Virus record (IMG/VR): IMGVR_UViG_3300025127_000066
Location: 1-48,167 of that record
DNA: 48,167 nucleotides
DNA from: a virus
Strand: one strand, 5' to 3'
The position numbers and the translations under genes are program-made. Under the pieces are notes generated by a model. It made no database searches. It saw nothing but the letters and a program-made list of their open reading frames with translations, and was not told where the DNA came from. The stretch's first letter is position 1. Each line of letters starts with the position of its first letter. Shown here piece by piece: positions 21,444 through 28,790 of this stretch.

Positions 21444-21743
21444 ATGAATAGCGCAAACACACTAATTGAAAACCTATCTATCAATAGGCTTGTGCCTTAC
21501 TATCTTATGAGTAGTTATCTATACTACAAAGAAGATAGGCAGGTGTTGACAGATGATGAATTTGACGCATTATGCAAGCGGTTATTGGATAACTGGGACA
21601 GCATAGAGCATATGCACAAACATCTAATTACTAAGGGTGACTTGACTGCTGGCACTGGGTATGCTATCAAATACACCAACATGATAATAGGTGCTGCCAA
21701 TAGGTGGTATGAATTAACACAAACAGAAAGGCAAACAACATGA
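21444..21743 (+). CDS. Small protein resembling a DNA-ligase N-terminal (Ia) domain
   Basis: A 99-residue protein. The segment YYKEDRQVLTDDEFDALCKR resembles the YYxxDxPxxxDxEYDxL element of domain Ia in NAD-dependent ligases, which binds the NMN half of NAD. The remainder lacks an adenylation domain, so it is not a ligase by itself. It could be a stand-alone helical module with another role. Good ribosome site (GAGAGG) upstream. Confidence 0.4.
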   Translation: MNSANTLIENLSINRLVPYYLMSSYLYYKEDRQVLTDDEFDALCKRLLDNWDSIEHMHKHLITKGDLTAGTGYAIKYTNMIIGAANRWYELTQTERQTT

Positions 21744-21898
21744 CATCAAAAGAGTTTAGACAATTAAAACGCAACGCTGATGGTGACATTGTAAATCTTT
21801 ACAATATATTTCATCTGTTAACAGATAAACAGATTGACAGATTGACCGATGATGATTGGTCTAGGGTAAATGAATATCAGCTAGAATTTACACTTTGA
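21740..21898 (+). CDS. 52-aa hypothetical protein
   Basis: ATG at 21740 overlaps the previous stop by four bases (ATGA). The product starts MTSKEFRQLKRNADGDIVNL and ends in a Asp-rich helix (DRLTDDDWSRVNEYQLEFTL). Acidic overall, no membrane segment. Unknown. Confidence 0.5.
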   Translation: MTSKEFRQLKRNADGDIVNLYNIFHLLTDKQIDRLTDDDWSRVNEYQLEFTL

Positions 21899-21917
21899 AA
21901 TATTGGGAAATAGACTG

Positions 21918-22109
21918 ATGAAAAAATTTGAAATGCTAGACTTGTTTCTGATTGCAATGCTAATGGTGGGCATATTCTTTGGGCTTGCCATGCTGTCGCT
22001 ACATGGTGTAGGCTCTATGACATGGCTATCATGGACACTGTTTGGATGCAGTGCATGGTGTCTAGTCGTAGGCTGGGGCATTGTAGCATATAACTTAGAG
22101 AAGAAATAA
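21918..22109 (+). CDS. Small two-TM membrane protein
   Basis: A 63-residue protein with hydrophobic segments at about 8-28 and 34-58 and short charged ends. The start is ATG 21918; a TTG at 21903 is less likely. Possibly modifies the host membrane early in infection; function unknown. Confidence 0.5.
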   Translation: MKKFEMLDLFLIAMLMVGIFFGLAMLSLHGVGSMTWLSWTLFGCSAWCLVVGWGIVAYNLEKK

Positions 22110-22110
22110 C

Positions 22111-22272
22111 ATGGTAACAATTAGACCCATCAATCCTGTAGCCCGTATCATGGCACAGAATAGGCGCAGAACTGCAACACAAATTGTGCCAAACAAGAAA
22201 CAATACAACAGAAAAAAGGATAGAAAAAATGCGAGTAAAGACAACGAAGTTTCGTACCAAAAGGGTGAATAA
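22111..22272 (+). CDS. 53-aa basic hypothetical protein
   Basis: ATG at 22111, one base after the previous gene; 53 codons. The product is rich in Arg, Lys and Gln (MVTIRPINPVARIMAQNRRR). It overlaps the start of the next frame. No clear ribosome site beyond GAGAAG. Unknown. Confidence 0.42.
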   Translation: MVTIRPINPVARIMAQNRRRTATQIVPNKKQYNRKKDRKNASKDNEVSYQKGE

Positions 22273-22408
22273 AAGACGCATGACAAGTGCAGAGATAGAA
22301 CGTGCTAATGCCAAGCGTCAAAAATTTGTCATGCTAGATTATTGGTTTGACAAAGATGAAACTACTGATTATGCTGTAGCTACACACTTAAAAAGGAGAT
22401 ACCCATAA
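22229..22408 (+). CDS. 59-aa basic hypothetical protein
   Basis: Starts at ATG 22229 with AAAGGA about 8 bases upstream, overlapping the previous frame by 44 bp. The product has a basic first half (MRVKTTKFRTKRVNKRRMTS) and a more acidic end. The stop overlaps the next ATG by one base. Unknown. Confidence 0.5.
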   Translation: MRVKTTKFRTKRVNKRRMTSAEIERANAKRQKFVMLDYWFDKDETTDYAVATHLKRRYP

Positions 22409-22569
22409 TGAGTAACATTTACAACGAGGCAATCTTAGAACAACTGTATGAAGAGGCATACGAGCAGTTGGTAAAACAGCATCAGAGCTGGAAGGCATAT
22501 ATGACTGAAGACCAACTGCACAATGCAGCAGTTGAACTAGCTAAGAAACGCTGGACTGACCATGACTAA
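22408..22569 (+). CDS. 53-aa hypothetical helical protein
   Basis: ATG at 22408 overlaps the previous stop by one base and has AAGGAG upstream. The product is helical and Glu/Gln-rich (EAILEQLYEEAYEQLVKQHQ). Soluble. Unknown. Confidence 0.5.
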   Translation: MSNIYNEAILEQLYEEAYEQLVKQHQSWKAYMTEDQLHNAAVELAKKRWTDHD

Positions 22570-22693
22570 GTGCGTGACAGCACTGTGCGTATACAATCAG
22601 ATGCCGTGGGATGATGTATTCATTGGCGGTTATCTGGTTGCATGTGTAGTTGGAATATTTTATATAATGTATAAACTGTATAAGGATGAATGA
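22562..22693 (+). CDS. 43-aa single-TM peptide
   Basis: ATG at 22562 lies inside the end of the preceding gene. One hydrophobic stretch (FIGGYLVACVVGIFYIMYKL) followed by a charged end gives a C-in, single-pass peptide. Weak ribosome site. Unknown. Confidence 0.42.
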   Translation: MTKCVTALCVYNQMPWDDVFIGGYLVACVVGIFYIMYKLYKDE

Positions 22694-22694
22694 T

Positions 22695-22883
22695 ATGACT
22701 GACCCAAACCAAATAATAGTTGTGCGTGAAATACACACAGGAAAACTATTTGACATGACCATAAAAGAAATGCTATCACTGGTAAATGAGATGCAGCCCT
22801 ACGACTATCCATACAAACTACATGAATGGGAAGAGGGCTGGTATGGTCATTGTGAGGGGGACTATTATGAAATTGTCACCTAG
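22695..22883 (+). CDS. Small acidic hypothetical protein
   Basis: A 62-residue protein (MTDPNQIIVVREIHTGKLFD) with a Tyr/Trp/Glu-rich C-terminal half (HEWEEGWYGHCEGDYYEIV). ATG 22695 has AAGGA about 8-10 bases upstream; ATG 22686 would abut that site. Soluble and acidic. Unknown. Confidence 0.5.
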   Translation: MTDPNQIIVVREIHTGKLFDMTIKEMLSLVNEMQPYDYPYKLHEWEEGWYGHCEGDYYEIVT

Positions 22884-23106
22884 TTGGAAGCCCACTGAAA
22901 AAACGTGGTCTGATGCCCAGCTATACCGTTGTGACCTATACGACACACGCTATCCTGTATGTGGCACACGCCTTGTGTGGGTAGTGGTGGGCAGGAAGTG
23001 GGTGCGCTTTTGCACACCTGTCCAGCATGACAAGTGGCGTATCAGACGTGCTGAGTGGGATAAGATACCACATGAACTATTCGTAAAGGAGAATGATGAT
23101 GCCTAA
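22867..23106 (+). CDS. Trp-rich small hypothetical protein
   Basis: A 79-residue protein starting MKLSPSWKPTEKTWSDAQLY with GAGGGGG 8 bases before ATG 22867. It has Cys/Trp/Arg-rich segments (RLVWVVVGRKWVRFCTPVQH) and a charged end. No known motif. Confidence 0.5.
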   Translation: MKLSPSWKPTEKTWSDAQLYRCDLYDTRYPVCGTRLVWVVVGRKWVRFCTPVQHDKWRIRRAEWDKIPHELFVKENDDA

Positions 23107-23272
23107 GTATAGAGTGACTGCCACAATGGATGTGGGATTTGAAACTACCATTGAAGCACCTGATGAACATACTGCGTGGAGTATAGCACCATCATGTGTA
23201 GGATGGATACAAGTTGATGAGGGGCATGACTGGACGCTAGAAAGTATACAGGAGATTGATGACGATGCGTAA
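23099..23272 (+). CDS. 57-aa hypothetical protein
   Basis: Three ATG codons in a row (23093, 23096, 23099); the last has AGGAG seven bases upstream. The product is acidic with alternating strand and helix (MPKYRVTATMDVGFETTIEA), a shape like small beta-alpha-beta proteins. Unknown. Confidence 0.48.
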   Translation: MPKYRVTATMDVGFETTIEAPDEHTAWSIAPSCVGWIQVDEGHDWTLESIQEIDDDA

Positions 23273-23546
23273 CACATACAAACTAATTATGGACAGTAGA
23301 TACAATCCGCTGTCCAACATACCTGACACAAACACAAGGCATCTGGTCATGCAGATACTGGCATGGATGTGGTGTATTATCTTCAGCATGTGGGTAGGCT
23401 CTGTCGTTGTGTTCGGTATCAGTGCTGCGTTACACGCCTTGCTGATAGCAGGTGTGTTCATTACGGCAGGTGTATTTGAAACAGCCAAGCGTAAGCCACA
23501 GTATTTTGGTGGGCTTGGCAGAGGAAATGGAGGTGAGCATGAATAA
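23259..23546 (+). CDS. Small two-TM membrane protein
   Basis: A 95-residue protein with a soluble start (RNTYKLIMDSRYNPLSNIPD), two membrane segments (about 31-55 and 61-78) and a charged Gly-rich end. The sequence around NPLSNIPDTNTRHLVMQ is familiar from other marine phages. Start at 23259 or 23265. Function unknown. Confidence 0.55.
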   Translation: MTMRNTYKLIMDSRYNPLSNIPDTNTRHLVMQILAWMWCIIFSMWVGSVVVFGISAALHALLIAGVFITAGVFETAKRKPQYFGGLGRGNGGEHE

Positions 23547-23682
23547 ATATTGGCACAAAGTGAAATATTATTACCTTACGCATGATGGCATTGAAATGTT
23601 CGTGTTCTTTTGCATTTTTTTATTTTTAGGCTGGGCAGGTTATCATGCCATAGCTGGTATCATAGAAAGGATAATAGGATGA
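23539..23682 (+). CDS. 47-aa single-TM peptide
   Basis: ATG at 23539 with GGAGG about 7 bases upstream, overlapping the previous gene by 8 bases. Product MNKYWHKVKYYYLTHDGIEM followed by one membrane segment (FVFFCIFLFLGWAGYHAIAG). Unknown. Confidence 0.5.
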   Translation: MNKYWHKVKYYYLTHDGIEMFVFFCIFLFLGWAGYHAIAGIIERIIG

Positions 23683-23870
23683 ATAGCATAACAGTAGTGC
23701 TTGCCTGTTTAGGCACAATCAATGCGTATACCGTAGAACTAGAGGTGTGGTCTGGCCATGCTTGGATGTCGCAGTGCCACTATGAATCTACCATACGTAG
23801 TTTTGAGTATCCAGAACAGCAATGCTTTTGCATAGAAAGGAGTGATGACGATGGAATGGATGATAACTGA
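23679..23870 (+). CDS. Small, possibly exported Cys-rich protein
   Basis: ATG 23679 overlaps the previous stop (ATGA). The product has a short hydrophobic start (MNSITVVLACLGTINAYTVE) that could be a signal peptide, then four Cys (including CFC) and an acidic end. It may work in the periplasm; compare with the genes at 13308-13502 and 18776-19015. Unknown. Confidence 0.48.
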   Translation: MNSITVVLACLGTINAYTVELEVWSGHAWMSQCHYESTIRSFEYPEQQCFCIERSDDDGMDDN

Positions 23871-24018
23871 GTATGACGAGTTACACGAATGGCTTATGGA
23901 TTGTCCAGTTAAATGGGATTTAATTGAAGATAAAGAAAACAAGGGTCAAAGAATTGTACAAGCTAGATTTTATGCCATTGACTATGACCCAAATGAGGGC
24001 TATAATTACAGCACATAA
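23851..24018 (+). CDS. 55-aa acidic hypothetical protein
   Basis: ATG 23851 with AAAGGAG upstream, inside the end of the previous gene. The product is acidic with several Trp and Tyr (MEWMITEYDELHEWLMDCPV). Soluble. Unknown. Confidence 0.48.
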   Translation: MEWMITEYDELHEWLMDCPVKWDLIEDKENKGQRIVQARFYAIDYDPNEGYNYST

Positions 24019-24041
24019 TAAACATGAAAGGAGTGACGACA

Positions 24042-24245
24042 ATGTATATAGATCCAATATATCCAGACAAGGCCAGTGATAAACGACTGCTGCACGTGGC
24101 AGACGAGAGGCGTAGGCTGATGCGTGAACATGGTGACCTAATATTTGAAGGTGCAGACCAAGCCCTGATAGATGCTAAGTGGAGAGAATACATGGCTATG
24201 AGACAATTAGACAAAGAGGGTGTCACTTTAGTTACCAAGTTTTGA
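24042..24245 (+). CDS. Small charged helical hypothetical protein
   Basis: A 67-residue protein (MYIDPIYPDKASDKRLLHVA, then REHGDLIFEGADQALIDAKW). ATG 24042 has AAAGGAG 9-10 bases upstream; the earlier ATG at 24024 lies before that site. Unknown. Confidence 0.5.
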   Translation: MYIDPIYPDKASDKRLLHVADERRRLMREHGDLIFEGADQALIDAKWREYMAMRQLDKEGVTLVTKF

Positions 24246-24256
24246 GAGGAGTGGAG

Positions 24257-24316
24257 ATGGAAGCAGTGCTAATTATATTTATTGTTGCACCCATACTGGC
24301 AGCAATTATTTTGTAG
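24257..24316 (+). CDS. 19-aa hydrophobic micro-peptide
   Basis: ATG 24257 is preceded by GAGAGGAGTGGAG, one of the strongest ribosome sites in the region, and is followed by 19 codons reading MEAVLIIFIVAPILAAIIL. The peptide is a single membrane helix. The start site quality argues that it is translated, although such a short frame could also be a spacer. Unknown. Confidence 0.42.
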   Translation: MEAVLIIFIVAPILAAIIL

Positions 24317-24328
24317 ACAAATATTTTT

Positions 24329-24356
24329 TTGTGTGGTACAACTCACACAAGATAAT
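24329..24356 (+). promoter_or_regulatory. Promoter-like site with palindrome between the boxes
   Basis: TTGTGT (24329-24334), 16 bp, GATAAT (24351-24356). The 7-bp inverted repeat TTGTGTG/CACACAA (24329-24335 and 24344-24350) overlaps the -35 and fills the spacer. This would suit control of the DUF932, integrase and replication genes by a repressor. The -35 has only three consensus matches. Confidence 0.4.
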
Positions 24357-24385
24357 CGTCAGTTGACATGAAAGGAGACAATAGA

Positions 24386-24625
24386 ATGAATATAACACAT
24401 GAAGAGAGACTTGAATTTCTCAATGCTCGTAATGACTTACGCAGCACTCTTGATACATTACTAGAGTGTCAAGATGTGTGGTTGTCTGATGTGAGCAAAC
24501 TAGAAAAACTTGATAGCTTAATGTGTAAAGTGTTAAAATTTGCACCACGAGAAGATGATAATGGCAAGCAACTATATTATGCAGATTGGGTGCTTGCTGA
24601 TGATAACAACGAGAAAGGAGAATAG
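24386..24625 (+). CDS. Small acidic hypothetical protein
   Basis: A 79-residue helical acidic protein (MNITHEERLEFLNARNDLRS). ATG 24386 has AAAGGAG nine bases upstream. It is the first gene after the promoter-like palindrome. No family recognised. Confidence 0.5.
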   Translation: MNITHEERLEFLNARNDLRSTLDTLLECQDVWLSDVSKLEKLDSLMCKVLKFAPREDDNGKQLYYADWVLADDNNEKGE

Positions 24626-24627
24626 AT

Positions 24628-25461
24628 ATGCCATTAGATTTTTTACCAGAGAACCTTGACTTTGACCCAGTGTTTGAGCCTACCAAGGTGAGAGACAAGA
24701 AGTATGTCATCAACAGTAGCACTGGTGAATACATTGGTGTGGTGGGTGACACGTTCAACTGTGCCAGCCATGATGCTTTTTTCACTGGTGTAGTGGACAC
24801 TATCACAGAAAATCTCAGTTATGTAGCTAGAGATGGCATGACCACAAAATGGAATGTCGCACGTCAAAATGCATGGGCTATGCTTGACATGACCCTGCCC
24901 AATGTGACTGCTCGTATTGAGACAGACAAACACAGCACCACCATCGCACAGCGTATCATTGCCTTGCATGGTATTGATGGTAGCTGTTCCAACCAGACAT
25001 ACTTTGGTGCTATAGATTTCTTCTGCACCAACGGTATGATTCGTGGTGAGCATGACAAGGTAAGGCGTAAGAACTCTGCTAATTTTAGCATGGCTAGATT
25101 TATTCGTGACCTGCGTGAATCTACGCAGTCATTCTATGCGCAGTCAAAGCGTCTACAAAGCTGGGCTAACAAGCCATTGTATATTGGTGACGTTAAGTCT
25201 ATGCTTGAGACTTTGCTCAAGTCGGATCGCACTTCAGAAAAGATGCTTAACTTGTACAACCAAGAGGCATCAGTTCGTGGTCAGAATGTCTGGGCTTTGT
25301 ACTCTGCGTTCACTAACTATGCAAGCTATGCTGATGATCGCAATGGTTTTACCCTGCGCAACACTGGCAAGGATACTAACGCAGTGTCTATGTTCCAGCG
25401 TGAGAGCAAGGTGTCCCAATGGATTGACAGCAAGCCATTCAAAGAGTTGATTGCAGCATGA
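24628..25461 (+). CDS. DUF932-type phage protein
   Basis: A 277-residue protein resembling the DUF932 (phage/plasmid-like TIGR03299) family: VRDKKYVINSSTGEYIGVVG early, an Ala/Thr-rich strand region (IETDKHSTTIAQRIIALHGI), SCSNQTYFGAIDFFCTNGMI, and a helical C-terminal half. The family is common on phages and plasmids next to DNA metabolism genes; its biochemical role is not established. It overlaps the integrase start by four bases, which suggests coupled expression. Confidence 0.7.
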   Translation: MPLDFLPENLDFDPVFEPTKVRDKKYVINSSTGEYIGVVGDTFNCASHDAFFTGVVDTITENLSYVARDGMTTKWNVARQNAWAMLDMTLPNVTARIETDKHSTTIAQRIIALHGIDGSCSNQTYFGAIDFFCTNGMIRGEHDKVRRKNSANFSMARFIRDLRESTQSFYAQSKRLQSWANKPLYIGDVKSMLETLLKSDRTSEKMLNLYNQEASVRGQNVWALYSAFTNYASYADDRNGFTLRNTGKDTNAVSMFQRESKVSQWIDSKPFKELIAA

Positions 25462-26336
25462 AGACGGTAAAACATCTTGTGGATAAGTACTATAATTCCA
25501 ATGATTTCAAGATGTTACGAAGCAGAACTAAGAAAGACTATCAATATTTTCTTAGTGTAATGCTGGATGATTTTGGCTCTGTGAATTTTTGTGAACTCAC
25601 AAGCAAGCAAGCCAAACACGCATATGAAGGTTGGGTTGTGCGAGGCATCAGTCTCGCCAACCACGTCTGCACTGTATCATCCATCGTGTTTCGTTACGCT
25701 ATTGAAATGGAATACACGCACATTAATCCATTTGCAAACATCAAACGTAAAACACCACCACAACGAAAGGTAGTGTGGACGGATGAAGATGTGTGTCAAT
25801 TTCTTGACACTGCTTATTCTAAGTTTGAATGGCGCAGTATCGGATTGATAGTTCACATGGCATACGAATGGTGTCAACGTCTAGGTGACATGCGTATGTT
25901 GACATGGGATAATATAGATTTTGAAGAGCGTAAGCTGCATCTTCAGCAGTCTAAGCGTAGGGCAGAGGTAACTTTACCTATACAAGATGATCTGCTTGAG
26001 ATGCTAACACAACAGGAGCAAGAGTTTGGTTTTCAACAGTACGTTGCGCCCCGAATAAAGCCCGTACACGGCGTCTACCATCCCTATGGTATAGATAGAC
26101 TAGGCCAAGCTGGAAGGCTTGTCATGCGCGAAGCTGGGCTGTCTGATGAACTACGCCTGATGGATTTACGCAGGACAGGTACAACACAAATGGTTGAAGC
26201 TGGTGTTCCTATGGGACAAATCATGTCGGTTACAGGACACAGTAACCCACAGTCAGTAAAACCATACATGAAAAATACGTATGCAAGTGCAAATAATGCG
26301 TTGACAGCACGTAAAATACATGGTAAAAGCAATTAA
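25458..26336 (+). CDS. int: Tyrosine recombinase (integrase)
   Basis: A 292-residue site-specific recombinase. Residues 1-100 form the helical core-binding domain; the catalytic domain has R141 (QRLGDMRML), probable K166, R238 in LMDLRRTGTTQ, H261 in TGHSNPQSVKPY and nucleophile Y270 nine residues later. The usual His of the HxxR motif is Met235, an uncommon change that I recall in other marine-phage integrases. It implies the capacity to integrate, or another role such as resolving genome ends. No excisionase or repressor gene was recognised, and no attP with a tRNA-like end was seen beside it. Confidence 0.9.
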   Translation: MKTVKHLVDKYYNSNDFKMLRSRTKKDYQYFLSVMLDDFGSVNFCELTSKQAKHAYEGWVVRGISLANHVCTVSSIVFRYAIEMEYTHINPFANIKRKTPPQRKVVWTDEDVCQFLDTAYSKFEWRSIGLIVHMAYEWCQRLGDMRMLTWDNIDFEERKLHLQQSKRRAEVTLPIQDDLLEMLTQQEQEFGFQQYVAPRIKPVHGVYHPYGIDRLGQAGRLVMREAGLSDELRLMDLRRTGTTQMVEAGVPMGQIMSVTGHSNPQSVKPYMKNTYASANNALTARKIHGKSN

Positions 26337-26360
26337 CTGCCAACAAGGAGAGTGTATATA

Positions 26361-27131
26361 ATGAATAATATATATAACATTATAACTGATTTAGATTTGT
26401 CTAATGGACAAACTAAAAGAATGGATTGTCCTAATTGTGGTGGTAAGAATACTTTTACTGTGACTAATAATCTTGGTAGTCTTGTATGGAACTGCTACAA
26501 AGTATCTTGTAATGTTCGTGGTGGTAATCGTGTGCATTTAACTGTAGATGATATACGTGCTAGTATGGGTAATGCGCAGCAGTTTGCTGAAGAAGAATTT
26601 AAATTGCCTGATTACATTGTACCACATGGAAAAACAAATGATGTGTTACAGTTTTGTTGTAGCTATCAGCTTGACCCAGATGAGTTGGGTGTGTTGTATG
26701 ATGTGAAAGAAGATAGGGTTGTGTTCCCCATATCACACAACGGTAGACTTGTAGATGCTATAGGGCGAGCATTGGGCAAGCGTTTACCAAAATGGAAAAG
26801 ATATGGAAAAAGTGGCTTGCCATATGTGTATGGTTGTGGTAAAGTCGCAGTAGTTGTTGAGGACTGTGTGAGTGCAGCCGTTGTTGGTTACGGTTCCTTT
26901 GTCGGGGTTGCGCTTCTTGGCACCTCTTTACAGGAAGTGCATAAAGGGTATCTTGCACAGTTCTCAACAGCAGTCATAGCGTTAGACCCCGATGCACTAC
27001 CTAAGACGCTACAGATGGCTAAAGAATTACGTGGTCATGTAAACGATGTTCGTGTACTACGTTTGAATGATGATCTTAAATATCGTAACCCGACAGATAT
27101 GGAGAAGCTAAATGGAATTATCAATAATTAG
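26361..27131 (+). CDS. DNA primase (T7 gp4 primase-like, separate from helicase)
   Basis: Makes RNA primers for replication. Zinc finger C23-x2-C26 and C45-x4-C50 near the N-terminus, followed by a Toprim-like catalytic region: GRALGKRLPKW, then VVEDCVSAAVVG with E167 and IALDPDA with D209/D211. At 256 residues it equals the primase half of T7 gp4. Its 3' end overlaps the helicase gene by 20 bp, so the two activities are on separate but coupled proteins. Start at ATG 26361 (AGGAG 10 bases upstream). Confidence 0.85.
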   Translation: MNNIYNIITDLDLSNGQTKRMDCPNCGGKNTFTVTNNLGSLVWNCYKVSCNVRGGNRVHLTVDDIRASMGNAQQFAEEEFKLPDYIVPHGKTNDVLQFCCSYQLDPDELGVLYDVKEDRVVFPISHNGRLVDAIGRALGKRLPKWKRYGKSGLPYVYGCGKVAVVVEDCVSAAVVGYGSFVGVALLGTSLQEVHKGYLAQFSTAVIALDPDALPKTLQMAKELRGHVNDVRVLRLNDDLKYRNPTDMEKLNGIINN

Positions 27132-28335
27132 AAGTCTGATGGACAAGTCATTCTACGATGACCATCGTGGTAGCAAATGCCCACCACGTTTGTTCAGCAA
27201 AGATGCACGTAAGATTAAAGAAGCTATTGACACAGCTATGGACAGGTACGAGCGCACTGTCACACCCGATGAGGTTGAGGCTCTGTTTATGTCTAACAAT
27301 CCTACGCTAACCACTGCACAGAAGCAGGGCTATGCATCTATGTTTGCTACGATCAAACGTGAGGAGCCAATGGGTAGTGATGTAGCACAAGAGGTGTTAT
27401 CAAAACTATTCCAGCAGGTTGTGGGCGAGGATGTTGCCAACATAGGATTTGATATGGTCAATGGTGATGCGTCTACGCTAGAGCGTTTGCGTAATCTACT
27501 TGAGCAGTATGGTGATGACTTCATACCCAACATGAATATTGAGTGGGAAGATATCAGCATTGAAAGCATCATGGCTGCAGCAGAGCTTGAGGCCAAGTGG
27601 AAGTTTAACATACCATCTGTCGTGCGTAAGATAGAGGGTGTGAGTGGTGGACACTTGATTGAGGTAGGTGCTAGACCCAATGTGGGCAAGACATCTTTTC
27701 ATGCCAGCTTGATCGCTGCTCCGGGTGGATTTGCACATCAGGGTGCGCAGTGCATTATCTTGTGTAACGAAGAGTCTGGCAAGCGTGTGGCAGAGAGATA
27801 TCTTAATGCTGCGTCAGGCATGTCACGCCATGAGATAAGCAAGGACTTTGCCAAAGCATCTGCTAAGTATTACCCTATATCACAAAACATTCGTATCAAA
27901 GAATGTCAGGGTAGGGATATGGCTTGGGTTGAATCTATTTGCAAGTCTTATAATCCTGATATACTTGTATTAGATATGGGTGATAAGTTTAGTGCAGGTG
28001 GCAACTATTCAAGGCCAGATGAAGCACTCAAGGCTTGTGCTATATATGCAAGGCAGATTGCTAAGACCTATGACTGTGCTGTGTTCTATATGTCACAGCT
28101 ATCTGCAGATGCAGAGGGTCGGGCGCAATTGAACCAGAGCATGATGGAAGGTAGTCGCACTGGTAAAGCAGCAGAGGCAGACTTAATGATATTGATTGGT
28201 AAGTCTCCATCTGTTGAGGGGCAGGAAGAAGAAAGCCCACTGCGACATGTCAACATTGTTAAGAATAAGCTCAATGGCTGGCATGGCATGGTTAACTGTG
28301 AACTTAACTACCTTAACGCGAGGTATGAAGGTTGA
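27112..28335 (+). CDS. Replicative DNA helicase (DnaB/gp4 family)
   Basis: A 407-residue RecA-fold helicase. An N-terminal helical domain (1-140) precedes the motor: Walker A GARPNVGKT (186-194), an acidic catalytic Glu at about 220 (CNEESGKR), Walker B DILVLDMGD with D288, the H4-type QL at 329-330 (FYMSQL) and an arginine-finger region GSRTGKAAEAD (R349). Expected to form a ring that unwinds DNA ahead of the phage polymerase. Overlaps primase and endonuclease VII genes. Confidence 0.9.
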   Translation: MELSIIRSLMDKSFYDDHRGSKCPPRLFSKDARKIKEAIDTAMDRYERTVTPDEVEALFMSNNPTLTTAQKQGYASMFATIKREEPMGSDVAQEVLSKLFQQVVGEDVANIGFDMVNGDASTLERLRNLLEQYGDDFIPNMNIEWEDISIESIMAAAELEAKWKFNIPSVVRKIEGVSGGHLIEVGARPNVGKTSFHASLIAAPGGFAHQGAQCIILCNEESGKRVAERYLNAASGMSRHEISKDFAKASAKYYPISQNIRIKECQGRDMAWVESICKSYNPDILVLDMGDKFSAGGNYSRPDEALKACAIYARQIAKTYDCAVFYMSQLSADAEGRAQLNQSMMEGSRTGKAAEADLMILIGKSPSVEGQEEESPLRHVNIVKNKLNGWHGMVNCELNYLNARYEG

Positions 28336-28790
28336 GTCAGTTAGATTTCTTCAACGATAACACTATTGAAGATCTATGTGAGGACGGTCTTGTCTGCATA
28401 AAGTGTGACATAAGACAACCAATACAGAACTTTCAACAGATGTCATATACAAAAACAGGTGATGCAGAAATAAAAAGAACTTGTAAGTCATGCCAGAAAG
28501 GACATAGGCAAGTCATAGCAGAACTTAGAAAGACAAATGTATATCCTCAAGAGGCAAGCTATCAGTGTCCAATCTGTACACGTACAATAGATGAGGTAAA
28601 TAAGTATGGACAAAAGTTATTAGGAACTTGGGTACTAGATCATTGTCACGATACTAATACGTTTCGTGGGTACATATGTAAACATTGCAACGATGGACTA
28701 GGTGGGTTTCGTGATGACTTGACAACAGTTAAAAATGCTGTTAAGTATCTTGAAGAACATAAGGAGAAATTAAATGAAACTGACACTTGA
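28332..28790 (+). CDS. Recombination endonuclease VII-like (HNH)
   Basis: A 152-residue protein with two zinc-binding pairs (CIKC and CKSC early; CPIC and CKHC later) and the HNH core LDHCHDTNTFRGYICKHCND followed by GLGGFRDD, a close match to the endonuclease VII family. These resolve branched DNA or act as homing-like nucleases. It starts with TTG at 28332, overlapping the helicase stop, and overlaps the polymerase start by 17 bp. Confidence 0.85.
   Translation: MSQLDFFNDNTIEDLCEDGLVCIKCDIRQPIQNFQQMSYTKTGDAEIKRTCKSCQKGHRQVIAELRKTNVYPQEASYQCPICTRTIDEVNKYGQKLLGTWVLDHCHDTNTFRGYICKHCNDGLGGFRDDLTTVKNAVKYLEEHKEKLNETDT

Noticed and set aside
24329-24350. Minus-strand terminator (hairpin beside a seven-T run)
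   Set aside because: On the minus strand the run after the hairpin is A, not T, and on the plus strand the T-run precedes the stem, so neither orientation fits.
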